Part shown: one piece after another, positions 43,202-52,140 of the stretch
Numbering within the stretch: the first letter of the stretch is position 1
How the letters are laid out: the number at the start of each line of letters is the position of its first letter
DNA from: an uncultured Chryseobacterium sp.
Lineage (GTDB): Bacteria > Bacteroidota > Bacteroidia > Flavobacteriales > Weeksellaceae
Reading direction: 5' to 3'
NCBI GenBank assembly: GCA_913775525.1
Contig: CAJYLH010000017.1
Location: 35,968 to 99,967 of the forward strand
Length of the DNA stretch: 64,000 bases
Notes under the pieces: generated by a model
What the model was told of the DNA's origin: nothing
What the model saw: only the letters and a program-made list of their open reading frames with translations
The model's database searches: none
Made by a program: the position numbers and the translations under genes

Positions 43202-43950
43202 TAATTATTATTGTTATTGTTGTTATTCTTTCTAGGCCTTCTGTTATCTCTGTCTCCGCCTCTGTTTCTGTCTCCTGAAGGGCCTCCTTTCTTCTGCTGT
43301 CCCACTAATGGAGAAAGCTCTCTCTTACCATATACTTCGCCTTTCATGATCCATACTTTCACACCCAGTCTACCGTAAGTAGTGTGTGCTTCAGCCCAGT
43401 GATAATCGATATCAGCTCTGAAAGTAGACAATGGGATTCTTCCTTCTTTGAAAGATTCGCTTCTTGCCATTTCAGCTCCGTTCAATCTTCCGGAAATCTG
43501 AACTTTGATTCCTTCAGCACCCATTCTCATGGTACTTGCCATAGCCATCTTAACTGCTCTTCTGTAAGAAATCCTGTTTTCGATCTGCTTGGAAATGCTG
43601 TCCGCTACCAATACTGCATCAAGTTCAGGTCTTTTGATTTCGAAAATATTGATCTGAATATCCTTACCTGTAAGTTTTTTCAGCTCTTCTTTCAGCTTAT
43701 CAACTTCCTGACCTCCTTTACCGATGATTAATCCCGGTCTGGCAGTAGTGATGGTTACGGTTACTAATTTTAATGTTCTTTCAATATAAATTTTTGAAAT
43801 ACCACCTTTAGATAATCTTGCTTCAAGGTATCTTCTGATTTTGTAGTCTTCCGCGATTCTGTCTCCATAATCGTTTCCGCCAAACCAGTTAGAATCCCAT
43901 CCTCTGATGATTCCTAATCTGTTACCAATTGGATTTGTCTTCTGTCCCAT
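43201..43950 (-). CDS. rpsC: 30S ribosomal protein S3 with an asparagine-run tail
   Basis: 249 residues. [20 protein letters not shown] at the start, KH domain with [14 protein letters not shown], and the C-terminal domain with [20 protein letters not shown]. The tail after about residue 220 is low-complexity: [20 protein letters not shown] followed by eight Asn codons. E. coli S3 ends earlier and has no such run. S3 forms part of the mRNA entry helicase. Confidence 0.97.
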   Translation of the reverse strand: MGQKTNPIGNRLGIIRGWDSNWFGGNDYGDRIAEDYKIRRYLEARLSKGGISKIYIERTLKLVTVTITTARPGLIIGKGGQEVDKLKEELKKLTGKDIQINIFEIKRPELDAVLVADSISKQIENRISYRRAVKMAMASTMRMGAEGIKVQISGRLNGAEMARSESFKEGRIPLSTFRADIDYHWAEAHTTYGRLGVKVWIMKGEVYGKRELSPLVGQQKKGGPSGDRNRGGDRDNRRPRKNNNNNNNN

Positions 43951-43957
43951 ACCTTGA

Positions 43958-44356
43958 TTAATTTTCTTTTGTACCTAAGATTAGTGTAATGTGGTTTGAT
44001 CTCTTTCTGATTCTGTACCCTCTTCCCTGCGGAGCCGGTCTCAGTCTCTTCAATTGTCTTGCACTGTCTACAAAAATTTCTTTAACGATAAGGTTAGCCT
44101 CTTCGATATCGGCACCTTCGTTTTTCGCCTGCCAGTTGGCCATTGCGGAAAGTAAGACTTTCTCTAATTTGTTAGAGGCATCTTTCTTAGAATATTTTAG
44201 TATGTATAAAGCTCTGTCTACTTCAACTCCTCTGATGATATCAGCTACCAATCTCATTTTTCTCGGAGAAGAAGGGCAATCATTATGTAAAGCTTTTGCT
44301 ACATCCTGATTTGTTAATTTACGTGCTAATGCACTTTCTCTTTTTCTTGATCCCAT
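43958..44356 (-). CDS. rplV: 50S ribosomal protein L22
   Basis: 132 residues. The hallmark near the end is [20 protein letters not shown]-like ([20 protein letters not shown]), the beta-hairpin that lines the exit tunnel and is the site of macrolide-resistance changes. [20 protein letters not shown] is the second family block. It lies 7 bp before rpsC. Confidence 0.97.
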   Translation of the reverse strand: MGSRKRESALARKLTNQDVAKALHNDCPSSPRKMRLVADIIRGVEVDRALYILKYSKKDASNKLEKVLLSAMANWQAKNEGADIEEANLIVKEIFVDSARQLKRLRPAPQGRGYRIRKRSNHITLILGTKEN

Positions 44357-44358
44357 GA

Positions 44359-44637
44359 TTATCTGCTACCTTTGTTTTTGTTACCACCATGACCTCTGAA
44401 AGATCTTGTTGGAGAAAATTCGCCTAACTTGTGACCTACCATGTTTTCTGTAACATATACAGGGATAAAAGATTTCCCGTTGTGTACAGCGATAGTTTGT
44501 CCTACGAAGTCCGGAGAGATCATCGATGCTCTAGACCAAGTTTTGATAACTGTCTTCTTACCAGACTCTATATTTGCCTGAACCTTCTTATCTAAAGTAT
44601 GATGAATGAACGGTCCTTTTTTAAGTGATCTTGCCAT
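44359..44637 (-). CDS. rpsS: 30S ribosomal protein S19
   Basis: 92 residues: [20 protein letters not shown] at the start and [18 protein letters not shown] at the end. Head protein, partner of S13. 2 bp between rplB, itself and rplV on each side. Confidence 0.97.
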   Translation of the reverse strand: MARSLKKGPFIHHTLDKKVQANIESGKKTVIKTWSRASMISPDFVGQTIAVHNGKSFIPVYVTENMVGHKLGEFSPTRSFRGHGGNKNKGSR

Positions 44638-44639
44638 AA

Positions 44640-45461
44640 TTATTTTCTTTTAGATACGATGTAACGGTTAGACACTTTGTTTTTCTTTCTTGTTTTGTAA
44701 CCTTTAGACGGCTTACCGTTTCTAGATCTTGGGTGACCTCCTGAAGAACGTCCTTCACCACCACCCATCGGGTGATCTACAGGGTTCATTACTACCGCTC
44801 TTGTTCTTGGTCTTCTACCTAACCATCTGCTTCTACCAGCTTTACCGGATACCGTTAACTGGTGATCTGAATTGGAAACGGAACCAATCATAGCCATACA
44901 TTCAGTAAGGATCATTCTGGATTCTCCTGAAGGCAATTTGATGATCGCATATTTTCCGTCTCTTGAAGTTAACTGAGCTGAAGAACCCGCACTTCTTGCT
45001 AAGATCGCACCTTGTCCAGGCTTCATCTCAACACAAGAAATTACCGTACCCAATGGAATGTTTTTCAATTTCATTGCGTTACCTACGTTAGGTTCAACGC
45101 TTTCTCCTGAAACCACTTTCTGATCTACTTTGATACCGTTTGGAGCGATGATATATCTCTTCTCTCCGTCTGCGTATTCTAATAAAGCGATAAATGCAGT
45201 TCTGTTTGGATCGTATTCTACAGATTTTACTGTTGCTTCAACGTTTGCTTTGTTTCTTTTGAAGTCAATAATTCTGTATTTCTTTTTGTGTCCACCTCCG
45301 GTGTAACGCATGGTCATTTTACCTGTTTGGTTACGTCCACCTGACTTTTTAATACCAACGGTTAGAGATTTCTCTGGTTTGTTGGTAGTAATTTCCTCAA
45401 AATTGTTTACAATTCTGAATCTCTGTCCCGGGGTGATAGGTTTTAATTTTCTAACAGACAT
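44640..45461 (-). CDS. rplB: 50S ribosomal protein L2
   Basis: 273 residues. [20 protein letters not shown] at the N-terminus; the C-terminal [20 protein letters not shown] holds the invariant His near the peptidyl transferase centre. It is needed for subunit joining. Confidence 0.97.
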   Translation of the reverse strand: MSVRKLKPITPGQRFRIVNNFEEITTNKPEKSLTVGIKKSGGRNQTGKMTMRYTGGGHKKKYRIIDFKRNKANVEATVKSVEYDPNRTAFIALLEYADGEKRYIIAPNGIKVDQKVVSGESVEPNVGNAMKLKNIPLGTVISCVEMKPGQGAILARSAGSSAQLTSRDGKYAIIKLPSGESRMILTECMAMIGSVSNSDHQLTVSGKAGRSRWLGRRPRTRAVVMNPVDHPMGGGEGRSSGGHPRSRNGKPSKGYKTRKKNKVSNRYIVSKRK

Positions 45462-45483
45462 TACTATTATTTATAATTAATAA

Positions 45484-45774
45484 TTAATTTACGGCAAAAA
45501 TATCGATAACCTCACCTTCAGCAAGTTTGATTACCGCTTTTTTCAATTTGTTCGTCTTTCCAACCTGAAGACCTTTTTTAGTGTATTTTGAAGAAACCTT
45601 CGGAGCATAAATCATTGTGTTAACGTCTGCTACTTTTACACCATAAGCTGCTTCTACAGCCTTTTTAATCTGGATTTTATTCGCTCTAGGATCTACTAGG
45701 AAAGAATAAGAACCTCTTAAATCTGTAAGGTAATTAGCCTTTTCTGAAATAACTGGTTTAATAATAACTGACAT
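45484..45774 (-). CDS. rplW: 50S ribosomal protein L23
   Basis: 96 residues, MSVIIKPVISEKANYLTDLR, with FLVDPRANKIQIKKAVEAAY, the core that docks trigger factor, SRP and the Sec machinery at the tunnel exit. 3 bp after rplD. Confidence 0.96.
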   Translation of the reverse strand: MSVIIKPVISEKANYLTDLRGSYSFLVDPRANKIQIKKAVEAAYGVKVADVNTMIYAPKVSSKYTKKGLQVGKTNKLKKAVIKLAEGEVIDIFAVN

Positions 45775-45777
45775 GAT

Positions 45778-46407
45778 TTATTTCTTTAAATTTTCCTGGA
45801 ATTTTTCAACTGCACCTTCGAAGAATACAATCTCACCTGCATTAACCAAATCGTAAGAACTTACTTCATTGAAGTTCATCACTTTTGTTTTAGGCAAGTT
45901 TCTTGAAGACAAATACACATTCTTGTTAGCTTCAGGAAGAATGAACAAAGATTTTTTACCGTTCAATGTCAATGCATCTAACAAAGTAATGAAATCTTTA
46001 GTCTTAGGAGCGTCTAGGCTCATATCTTCTAAAACTCTGATGCTGTTATCTCTCATTTTCTGAGATAAAACAGATTTTTTAGCCAATCTCTTAAGTGCCT
46101 TGTTCAGTTTGAATCTGTAGTCTCTTGGTTTTGGACCGAATACTCTACCTCCACCTCTGAAAGTTGGAGACTTGATATCCCCGTATCTTGCAGAACCAGA
46201 TCCTTTTTGCTTCTTAAGTTTTTTGGTAGAAGCTGTAATTTCGCTTCTTTCTTTTGCTTTATGAGTCCCCTGTCTCTGTGCGGCAAGGTACTGTTTAACT
46301 TCTAAGTAAACCGCGTGCTGATTTGGCTCAATTCCGAATACTGTTTCGTCTAGAGTTACTTTTCTTCCGGTCTCTTTTCCTGATGTATTTAATACTACTA
46401 GTTCCAT
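45778..46407 (-). CDS. rplD: 50S ribosomal protein L4
   Basis: 209 residues. The tunnel loop and RNA-binding segment [20 protein letters not shown], then [13 protein letters not shown], are typical. In E. coli L4 also represses the S10 operon; whether it does so here is not known. It overlaps the end of rplC by 10 bp. Confidence 0.96.
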   Translation of the reverse strand: MELVVLNTSGKETGRKVTLDETVFGIEPNQHAVYLEVKQYLAAQRQGTHKAKERSEITASTKKLKKQKGSGSARYGDIKSPTFRGGGRVFGPKPRDYRFKLNKALKRLAKKSVLSQKMRDNSIRVLEDMSLDAPKTKDFITLLDALTLNGKKSLFILPEANKNVYLSSRNLPKTKVMNFNEVSSYDLVNAGEIVFFEGAVEKFQENLKK

Positions 46408-47024
46408 TTTCTGATAATTACATAAGAATTTTTAGCTCCCGGAACAGCACCTTTTACTACTAAAAGATTTTGTTCTTGATCCACTTTTAATACCTGAAGG
46501 TTTTGTACAGTTACCTGCTTACCTCCCATTCTTCCAGCCATTCTCATCCCTTTGAATACTCTTGAAGGGTCTGAACCAGCACCGATAGAACCTGGAGCTC
46601 TAAGTCTGTTGTGCTGACCATGAGTTGCCTGCATTACACCTCCAAATCCGTGTCTTTTAACAACACCCTGGAAGCCTTTACCTTTTGAAGTTCCTGTTAC
46701 GTCAACAAATTCACCTTCAGCGAATAAATCAACTTTTACTTCTTCTCCTACTTTTACTTCATCAACGAATTCTCTGTAGAACTCTACCAATTTAGCTTTA
46801 GGAGCAGAACCAGCCTTTTTGAAATGACCAGCTAACGCTTTACCAACGTTCTTCTCACTCTTGTCATCGAAACCCAACTGAACAGCTTTATAACCGTCCT
46901 TTTCAAGGGTTCTGACCTGTAAAACCGAGCATGGACCAGCTTGAATAACTGTACAAGGAATGTTTTTCCCGTCTTCGTTAAACAAAGATGTCATACCGAT
47001 TTTTTTACCAATAATACCTGACAT
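46398..47024 (-). CDS. rplC: 50S ribosomal protein L3
   Basis: 208 residues: [20 protein letters not shown], then [20 protein letters not shown] and the [19 protein letters not shown] block. It is the first gene of the S10 operon here; the normal first gene, rpsJ, is 6 kb away in the str operon. A strong promoter lies about 107 bp upstream. Confidence 0.97.
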   Translation of the reverse strand: MSGIIGKKIGMTSLFNEDGKNIPCTVIQAGPCSVLQVRTLEKDGYKAVQLGFDDKSEKNVGKALAGHFKKAGSAPKAKLVEFYREFVDEVKVGEEVKVDLFAEGEFVDVTGTSKGKGFQGVVKRHGFGGVMQATHGQHNRLRAPGSIGAGSDPSRVFKGMRMAGRMGGKQVTVQNLQVLKVDQEQNLLVVKGAVPGAKNSYVIIRKWN

Positions 47025-47044
47025 TGTTTATATAATAATAAAAT

Positions 47045-47107
47045 TTATCTTCTAATTATCACCACTTTCAGGAAGTCTGAAGTAATTTCTACGTTTGATG
47101 TAGGCAT
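47045..47107 (-). CDS. Possible 20-residue leader ORF of the S10 operon
   Basis: On the minus strand, between the promoter and rplC, an ATG opens a frame MPTSNVEITSDFLKVVIIRR ending in TAA, 20 bp before the rplC start. It could be a leader peptide of an attenuation system, a remnant of a lost gene, or chance: an open frame of this size is not rare. No family is recognised. Confidence 0.25.
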   Translation of the reverse strand: MPTSNVEITSDFLKVVIIRR

Positions 47108-47130
47108 ACTACGCCCCTAAAATGAGTGTG

Positions 47131-47161
47131 CAAATTTATGGATAATTTTCAAACTGACAAA
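47131..47161 (-). promoter_or_regulatory. Promoter of the S10-spc-alpha operon
   Basis: On the minus strand TTTG, exactly 19 nt, then TAAATTTG followed by C: a full match to the flavobacterial -33/-7 promoter. Transcription would start near 47126, giving a leader of about 100 nt before rplC. Confidence 0.8.
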
Positions 47162-47406
47162 TTTTTACTATAAAATATTTTGATTTTTAGTGATTTAGAA
47201 CTTCGAAGCTCTCGCTGATAAAAATTGACAGCTCATTTATTTGGATATTAATTTTTTTTTGATGATCGCCAACTGTTTTTTAAATTCAGGCTTCTCTATG
47301 TTATTCTTATTTTTATGAAAGCATACCCGGGATCTCCTTAGAAAAACCAGACGCGACAAAGCCTTTATTACGGTGCAATTTTTGATGTGGTAGCTTAAAA
47401 AAAGCT
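47162..47406. other. Intergenic region between the S10 promoter and the secreted-protein locus
   Basis: No gene or RNA is recognised in this AT-rich stretch. It lies between the divergent S10 promoter and the 137-aa gene; no clear promoter could be assigned to the latter. Confidence 0.5.
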
Positions 47407-47820
47407 ATGAAAAAATTCCTGAGCATTGTATCATTATTTGCCTGCTTGCTGTCTTATGCACAAGCTAAAGCACCTTTTACCGGGAAAAGAGATTTCGTTA
47501 TTGAGGATGGCTCCAATGGATCCGGAACTCCTGCCTATTACGTCGATGTAAAAAGCAATGGAGATGTCCATTTTGGTTTTATCCAGGTTAACCAGGCAGA
47601 CGGGAAAGAAACCAAAGAGGAGATGAATGCAGGGAAATACAACCCAAAAGTTATGAAAGTTCACTTCAAGACGTATAATGAGACTTTTTATGTAAAATTC
47701 GATAAAGACAAGATCTACCTTACCGACGCAAAGGGAACGGTTAAAAAGTCGGATGATTGCTGCCCCGTTTCCGAAATGGCAGAACTGAACTGTCCCTGCT
47801 CAGGTAAGCTGTACCGCTAA
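47407..47820 (+). CDS. Small secreted protein of unknown function (DUF2147-like size)
   Basis: 137 residues, signal peptide (MKKFLSIVSLFACLLSYAQA). The mature part begins with FTGKRDFVIEDGSNGSGTPA, is beta-rich, and carries a C-terminal pair of cysteine motifs (KSDDCCPVSEMAELNCPCSG). Four cysteines in an exported protein suggest disulphides. No domain is recognised. The next gene starts on the base after its stop codon, so the two are co-translated. Confidence 0.65.
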   Translation: MKKFLSIVSLFACLLSYAQAKAPFTGKRDFVIEDGSNGSGTPAYYVDVKSNGDVHFGFIQVNQADGKETKEEMNAGKYNPKVMKVHFKTYNETFYVKFDKDKIYLTDAKGTVKKSDDCCPVSEMAELNCPCSGKLYR

Positions 47821-48801
47821 ATGAGAACATTAACACTTTTTTGCCTTGCTCTACTGACCATGGTTTCCTGTTCAGACAAAAAGAGCCATCCCTATACTTT
47901 CTATTACTGGAAGACCAGACTCAAGCTCAATACTGATGAAAAAGAAGCATTAAACCAGGCAACTGCGCCTTATCTGTATGCACGATTCTTTGACGTGGAT
48001 CAAGTGGGAGGCAGAATTCAGCCGGTAGGAGTCATGACAAGAGACCATAGTTTTGCTACTGATAAAAAACTGGTCCCTGTCGTATTTATTACCAACAGGA
48101 CGTTCCTGCATATCAACCGCGATGAAATTTCTCTGCTTGCAAAGAATATCAACCATCTGTTTCAGGCTAAAACCTCCGAATACCATCTGAATACTGCCCC
48201 CGAAATCCAGATCGACTGTGACTGGACTGCCGGGACGCGGGATGACTACTTTACGTTCCTGAAAGAATTGAAGCAGCTGTCCGGAAAAACTATTACCTGC
48301 ACCCTGCGGCTCCATCAGGTTAAAGATAAGAAGCAGGCCGGTATTCCACCGGTGCAGAAAGTATATCTGATGTGTTATTCCACCTCCTCGCCATTGGAAA
48401 GCTCAGATAAGAATTCAATTCTTGATGTCAATACGCTGAAAAATTACCTCGCAGACATCGATCAGTATCCGGTTGGAAATATTGACGTAGCGCTTCCGAT
48501 TTATTCCTGGGGAATCGTAACCAATCACCTGAAAAAACACCGGCTGATTAACGGACTTTCCCAAAAGGATCTCAACAACAGACATTTTAAGAAGATTTCT
48601 GAAAATGAAGCAGAAATTGAGCAGGATGGATTCTATTTCGGCAGTTACCTCAGTAAAGGTTTCAGGATTAAAGTAGAAGAGATTTCGGATGAGCAGCTTC
48701 GGGATGTTGTCCGTTTCCTCAATAAAAAAATCCATGGGTTCACTATTGTTTATTATCAGCTGGACCATCAGTTTATCAAAGGACAAAATTTTAGTATATA
48801 A
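47821..48801 (+). CDS. Lipoprotein of unknown function, possible TIM-barrel (DUF3142-like)
   Basis: 326 residues with lipobox cysteine C17 (LTMVSCSDKK). The body shows blocks spaced like a TIM barrel: EIQIDCDWTAGTRDDYFTFL, then a Thr/Leu strand (TITCTLRLHQVKD), VYLMCYST and NIDVALPIYSWGIV. The DCDWT-TRDDY block resembles DUF3142-type glycosidase-like proteins, but I am not certain. It is directly adjacent to the small secreted protein gene, and the very large 896-aa gene follows after 70 bp with a perfect palindrome in between. Confidence 0.65.
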   Translation: MRTLTLFCLALLTMVSCSDKKSHPYTFYYWKTRLKLNTDEKEALNQATAPYLYARFFDVDQVGGRIQPVGVMTRDHSFATDKKLVPVVFITNRTFLHINRDEISLLAKNINHLFQAKTSEYHLNTAPEIQIDCDWTAGTRDDYFTFLKELKQLSGKTITCTLRLHQVKDKKQAGIPPVQKVYLMCYSTSSPLESSDKNSILDVNTLKNYLADIDQYPVGNIDVALPIYSWGIVTNHLKKHRLINGLSQKDLNNRHFKKISENEAEIEQDGFYFGSYLSKGFRIKVEEISDEQLRDVVRFLNKKIHGFTIVYYQLDHQFIKGQNFSI

Positions 48802-48811
48802 TTTTTCAGTA

Positions 48812-48844
48812 AGCCTTGTCAAGGTTCAGAACCTTGACAAGGCT
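48812..48844 (+). repeat. Perfect 15-bp inverted repeat
   Basis: AGCCTTGTCAAGGTT and AACCTTGACAAGGCT separated by CAG. It lies between two co-directional genes. It has no T-run after it, so it is not a typical terminator; each arm also contains the internal palindrome CCTTGTCAAGG, and it may be a dispersed intergenic repeat. Confidence 0.8.
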
Positions 48845-48871
48845 GCCGTTAATCAAAACACCATTTATAAA

Positions 48872-51562
48872 ATGAAAAAATACCTTCTCTCACTTGCTGC
48901 TGTATCTCTGTTCTGCACATCATCTAATGCCTGCGCCTGGTCTGATCCCGATTACGAGTATTTCAACCTATTTACACAAAGCATTATTAAGGACAAATCT
49001 TACCTGCCTTTTCTGCACAGTTATTCTACCAGGTTCTATACGGATTTCAAACCCTCCGAAATCCCGGATGAAAATATTGATGCCTGGAAGCGGTTTTTCA
49101 ATAATCAGTTTTCTTATGCGGAAACCCATTACCTGGTCAATACAATGAGCATCAATGATCTTAATGCGCTGAAGAAAGGAAATGCGTCACATCCGCTGCT
49201 GGTAAAAGCAGGACCGGGTTTTTACCAAAAATACAGGGAAGCGGTTGATTATCTGATCGAAGCTAAATATCTGGAGCCTTTTATGCGCGTCAAATATGTA
49301 GCAAATCCCAATGCATTCTTTTATAATGAGCCACAAAATACTCAAAATGCCACTGACCTGGATTATCAGAAAACCATTTCTGCGCTCACTTCCCTGTACC
49401 GTGCTGCCCGTAATCCTGAAATCAAACAGCGGTACGGCTATCAGCTGGTGCGGTTCAACCATTATACCAGGAATTATGATGCTGCTGTGAATGCCTTCAA
49501 AACCTATGTACAACCTATCCGGATGAAAGGTGCACCCTACATCATGGCTTTGGACCAACTGGCAGGAGCACAGCGCGGACTGGGACTGGACAGTGAAGCC
49601 AACTGGAATTTCTTCCAGGTATTCAGAGACAGCAGGAGCCGAAAAGAATCAGCTTTTGTTTCCATGAAGCTGTCGGATACGGCTTCCTTCAATAATATAT
49701 TAAAAAGGGCACAAACCGGCGAGGATAAGAATATGGCGTATTTCCTTCTGGGATATGATGATTTCACGAACCCGATCCCGGTGATGGAAAAGATGTATGA
49801 AATCAATCCGGATTCAGAGATCCTGAAAGTGATGGCTGTAAGAAGCATCAATGAACTGGAGAGGAGTTACCTTCCGATTTACTATTATAATAACCATAAT
49901 ACCACAACCGTGACCAGCTCTTCGGACGCAACGGGAAAAGACCGTACCGCTCCTGTATCAGCACCTAAAAAGAAAGAACTTTCGTTCTGGCAGAAGATTG
50001 TCAATTTTTTTAAAAATCTTTTCAGCAGCAAGGAACAAAGTGGTTCTGCTTCCGGATCAGGAAAGAATGACGATGAGCTGCTTAACAACCCTGACAGGAT
50101 CCCGGTTTTCACAAAGAATAATTATGAGTACGACCAACAACAAAGGGACTTCCTGGATGACTTGGAAAAATTCACCGATAAGGCAAAAGGAAAATCCGGT
50201 GATGAATACTGGCAGATTGCCGATGCCTACCTGAAGTTCCTTAAAAAGGACTATCAGGAAAGTACCCAGATCCTGCAATCCATCAAAACCTCCAACCCGG
50301 AGTATCAGGAACAGATCCGGAGGATGAAGCTGCTGAATGACATTGTTTCACAACCCAGGATCGATGCAGATTATGAAGATACCCTGATGAACAATTATGC
50401 GGCTTATTTTAAAGAACAGCCTGATCAGAAAAAGGACAGTACCGCAAATACGGATTATTACGGTGCCACGCCTTCAACAAAAGATTTCCTGAAAGATGTA
50501 CTGGCGAACCGGTATTTCCTTCAGGGTGAAGACGGCAAATCTTTCCTGATGAGCAATAAGCTTTCTGATCTGCAGTATGGCCCGGACCTGAATCTGGTAA
50601 AGAAAGTGGAAGCTTTCTACCGTAAACCTGATAAAACCGAATTTGAAAAGCAGATTATTGCTAAAAACCTGGATGATGTAGGTAACATCGATGCTTTCTT
50701 TGCTTTAATATATGGTGACCATGCGATGAAATCGGGAGATTTTTCGAATGCCAAAGCCTACTATGCCAAAGCAAAGGATTTTTCAGGTATCCCGAGGATG
50801 GAATGGAGCGATCAGGCCAATACCCCGGTGCCGATGAAGTATACGGCTACCGCTTACAATGGATTCAGCAATATTCCGGATCTGGTATTCGGGCACAATA
50901 TATGGGTAAGTTATACCAGCAATCCGCAGGAAAGCATGGAAGAAGAAGACCATTCAGCATTTCCTTTTATCAAACCTTCCATGAATAAGCTTGAACTTGC
51001 CGATGCCCTGCTCCGGCTCAAAGAGATCGGAAACGGAAAAGGAGCACAGGCCGCAAAGGCTAACCAGCTCATCGGGAACCTTCTTTACAATACGTCTATC
51101 CTGGGATATTACAGGCAGATATTTGTGATGGACCTTGACAATACCAACGGCGGAAAATATGATTTCCAGAATGTAAAAAACAAAATAAGCTACCAGTATT
51201 ATTACAAGAACTTCCCGGACCTGTCTTATCTTGAACCTGACCATTTCGATCTAGCCATCGGATATTACAATAAGGCACTGAATCAATCAGCCGACCTGGA
51301 ACAGAAAACGAGGATACTCTTCCAGATGGCCAGCGCAGAGCAAGGTAAATATTACCAGTATGAAACCAATAACACCATAAGTACAGATTATTCAGATCCG
51401 AAATGGTCTGAAAAGGAAGATGCCCGCCAAAAGCAACTGAACGAGATTAAAAATCAGAAATACAGAACCTATTTTACTGTCTTGAAAAATCAGTATTCCG
51501 ATACCCGAACGGCCCAGAAGCTCATGGGAAGCTGTTCTTATTTTGATTATTTTATGAAATAA
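48872..51562 (+). CDS. Very large secreted alpha-helical protein of unknown function
   Basis: 896 residues from MKKYLLSLAAVSLFCTSSNA, which gives a signal peptide; a longer frame upstream overlaps the preceding gene and is not credible. The mature protein opens with CAWSDPDYEYFNLFTQSIIK and is mostly helical, with segments like TPR/helical-hairpin repeats (TSLYRAARNPEIKQRYGYQL; NAFKTYVQP; SGDFSNAKAYYAKAKDFSGI). A Ser/Lys-rich linker with FWQKIVNFFKNLF lies near residues 360-400. No catalytic motif is seen. With the preceding lipoprotein it forms a likely secreted or surface system of unknown role. A strong terminator follows. Confidence 0.75.
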   Translation: MKKYLLSLAAVSLFCTSSNACAWSDPDYEYFNLFTQSIIKDKSYLPFLHSYSTRFYTDFKPSEIPDENIDAWKRFFNNQFSYAETHYLVNTMSINDLNALKKGNASHPLLVKAGPGFYQKYREAVDYLIEAKYLEPFMRVKYVANPNAFFYNEPQNTQNATDLDYQKTISALTSLYRAARNPEIKQRYGYQLVRFNHYTRNYDAAVNAFKTYVQPIRMKGAPYIMALDQLAGAQRGLGLDSEANWNFFQVFRDSRSRKESAFVSMKLSDTASFNNILKRAQTGEDKNMAYFLLGYDDFTNPIPVMEKMYEINPDSEILKVMAVRSINELERSYLPIYYYNNHNTTTVTSSSDATGKDRTAPVSAPKKKELSFWQKIVNFFKNLFSSKEQSGSASGSGKNDDELLNNPDRIPVFTKNNYEYDQQQRDFLDDLEKFTDKAKGKSGDEYWQIADAYLKFLKKDYQESTQILQSIKTSNPEYQEQIRRMKLLNDIVSQPRIDADYEDTLMNNYAAYFKEQPDQKKDSTANTDYYGATPSTKDFLKDVLANRYFLQGEDGKSFLMSNKLSDLQYGPDLNLVKKVEAFYRKPDKTEFEKQIIAKNLDDVGNIDAFFALIYGDHAMKSGDFSNAKAYYAKAKDFSGIPRMEWSDQANTPVPMKYTATAYNGFSNIPDLVFGHNIWVSYTSNPQESMEEEDHSAFPFIKPSMNKLELADALLRLKEIGNGKGAQAAKANQLIGNLLYNTSILGYYRQIFVMDLDNTNGGKYDFQNVKNKISYQYYYKNFPDLSYLEPDHFDLAIGYYNKALNQSADLEQKTRILFQMASAEQGKYYQYETNNTISTDYSDPKWSEKEDARQKQLNEIKNQKYRTYFTVLKNQYSDTRTAQKLMGSCSYFDYFMK

Positions 51563-51563
51563 A

Positions 51564-51600
51564 AACAACAAAAGGAATCATTTCGATTCCTTTTGTTGTT
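51564..51600. terminator. Bidirectional terminator overlapping the end of the iron-permease CDS
   Basis: AACAACAAAAGGAATC / GATTCCTTTTGTTGTT, a perfect 16-bp stem with a 5-nt loop. On the minus strand the last seven codons of the iron-permease-like gene (QQKESK and stop) are part of the stem. Confidence 0.85.
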
Positions 51601-52078
51601 CCTGCTGTTTCAGCCACTCTTCATGTTTTTTCCTGAACAGTTCATCCTTATGGTCCTGATTCCGCTGTGCGGCATCAATAGAATGTGAGGCATGGATATC
51701 TTCATCTTCTTCAGCAAAATCAGCGAGTTTTTCATAGTAGCAGTGCAGTTGATCAAGCTCTTTTTCCGTCAGGTCTTCAATATCTACAATCCTATTGCTG
51801 GCTTTTTCATTGGCGGCAATAAGTTCATTCAGTTTGATCTGGATCGCCTTGGAGTCTTTATTCTGGGCCTTCTGAATTAAAAATACCATCAGGAAGGTAA
51901 TAATGGTCGTTCCGGTATTGATGACCAATTGCCAGGTTTCAGAATACTTAAACACGGGACCGGAAGCTGCCCATATGATAACAATTAAAGTTGCTGCGAT
52001 AAAAGCAGACGAGCTGCCGGTAAATTTTGTTGCCCAATTTGAAAATCTTTCAAAAATATTTTTATTTGAACCGTTCAT
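51578..52078 (-). CDS. Low-affinity iron permease family protein
   Basis: 166 residues. Two membrane helices (about 24-44 and 51-70: FIAATLIVIIWAASGPVF; LVINTGTTIITFLMVFLIQ) are followed by AQNKDSKAIQIKLNELIAAN, the family pattern, and a long acidic, His-containing C-terminus (DFAEEDEDIHASHSID). Named after the yeast Fet4-type family; transport has not been shown for most bacterial members. The CDS ends inside its own terminator hairpin. It is co-directional with the GLPGLI gene upstream, 62 bp away. Confidence 0.8.
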   Translation of the reverse strand: MNGSNKNIFERFSNWATKFTGSSSAFIAATLIVIIWAASGPVFKYSETWQLVINTGTTIITFLMVFLIQKAQNKDSKAIQIKLNELIAANEKASNRIVDIEDLTEKELDQLHCYYEKLADFAEEDEDIHASHSIDAAQRNQDHKDELFRKKHEEWLKQQEQQKESK

Positions 52079-52140
52079 TTCTATAGATTTAATATAGTAA
52101 TCACAGCATCAAAAACTCCGCCGAAGAACCGGCTTTAAGG

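Noticed and set aside
47162-47406. tRNA or regulatory RNA in the gap upstream of the S10 operon
   Set aside because: No cloverleaf, no conserved acceptor end and no strong hairpin could be found by eye.
48812-48844. Rho-independent terminator after the 326-aa lipoprotein gene
   Set aside because: The stem is perfect but is followed by GCCGTTAATC and not by T residues; kept as an inverted repeat.
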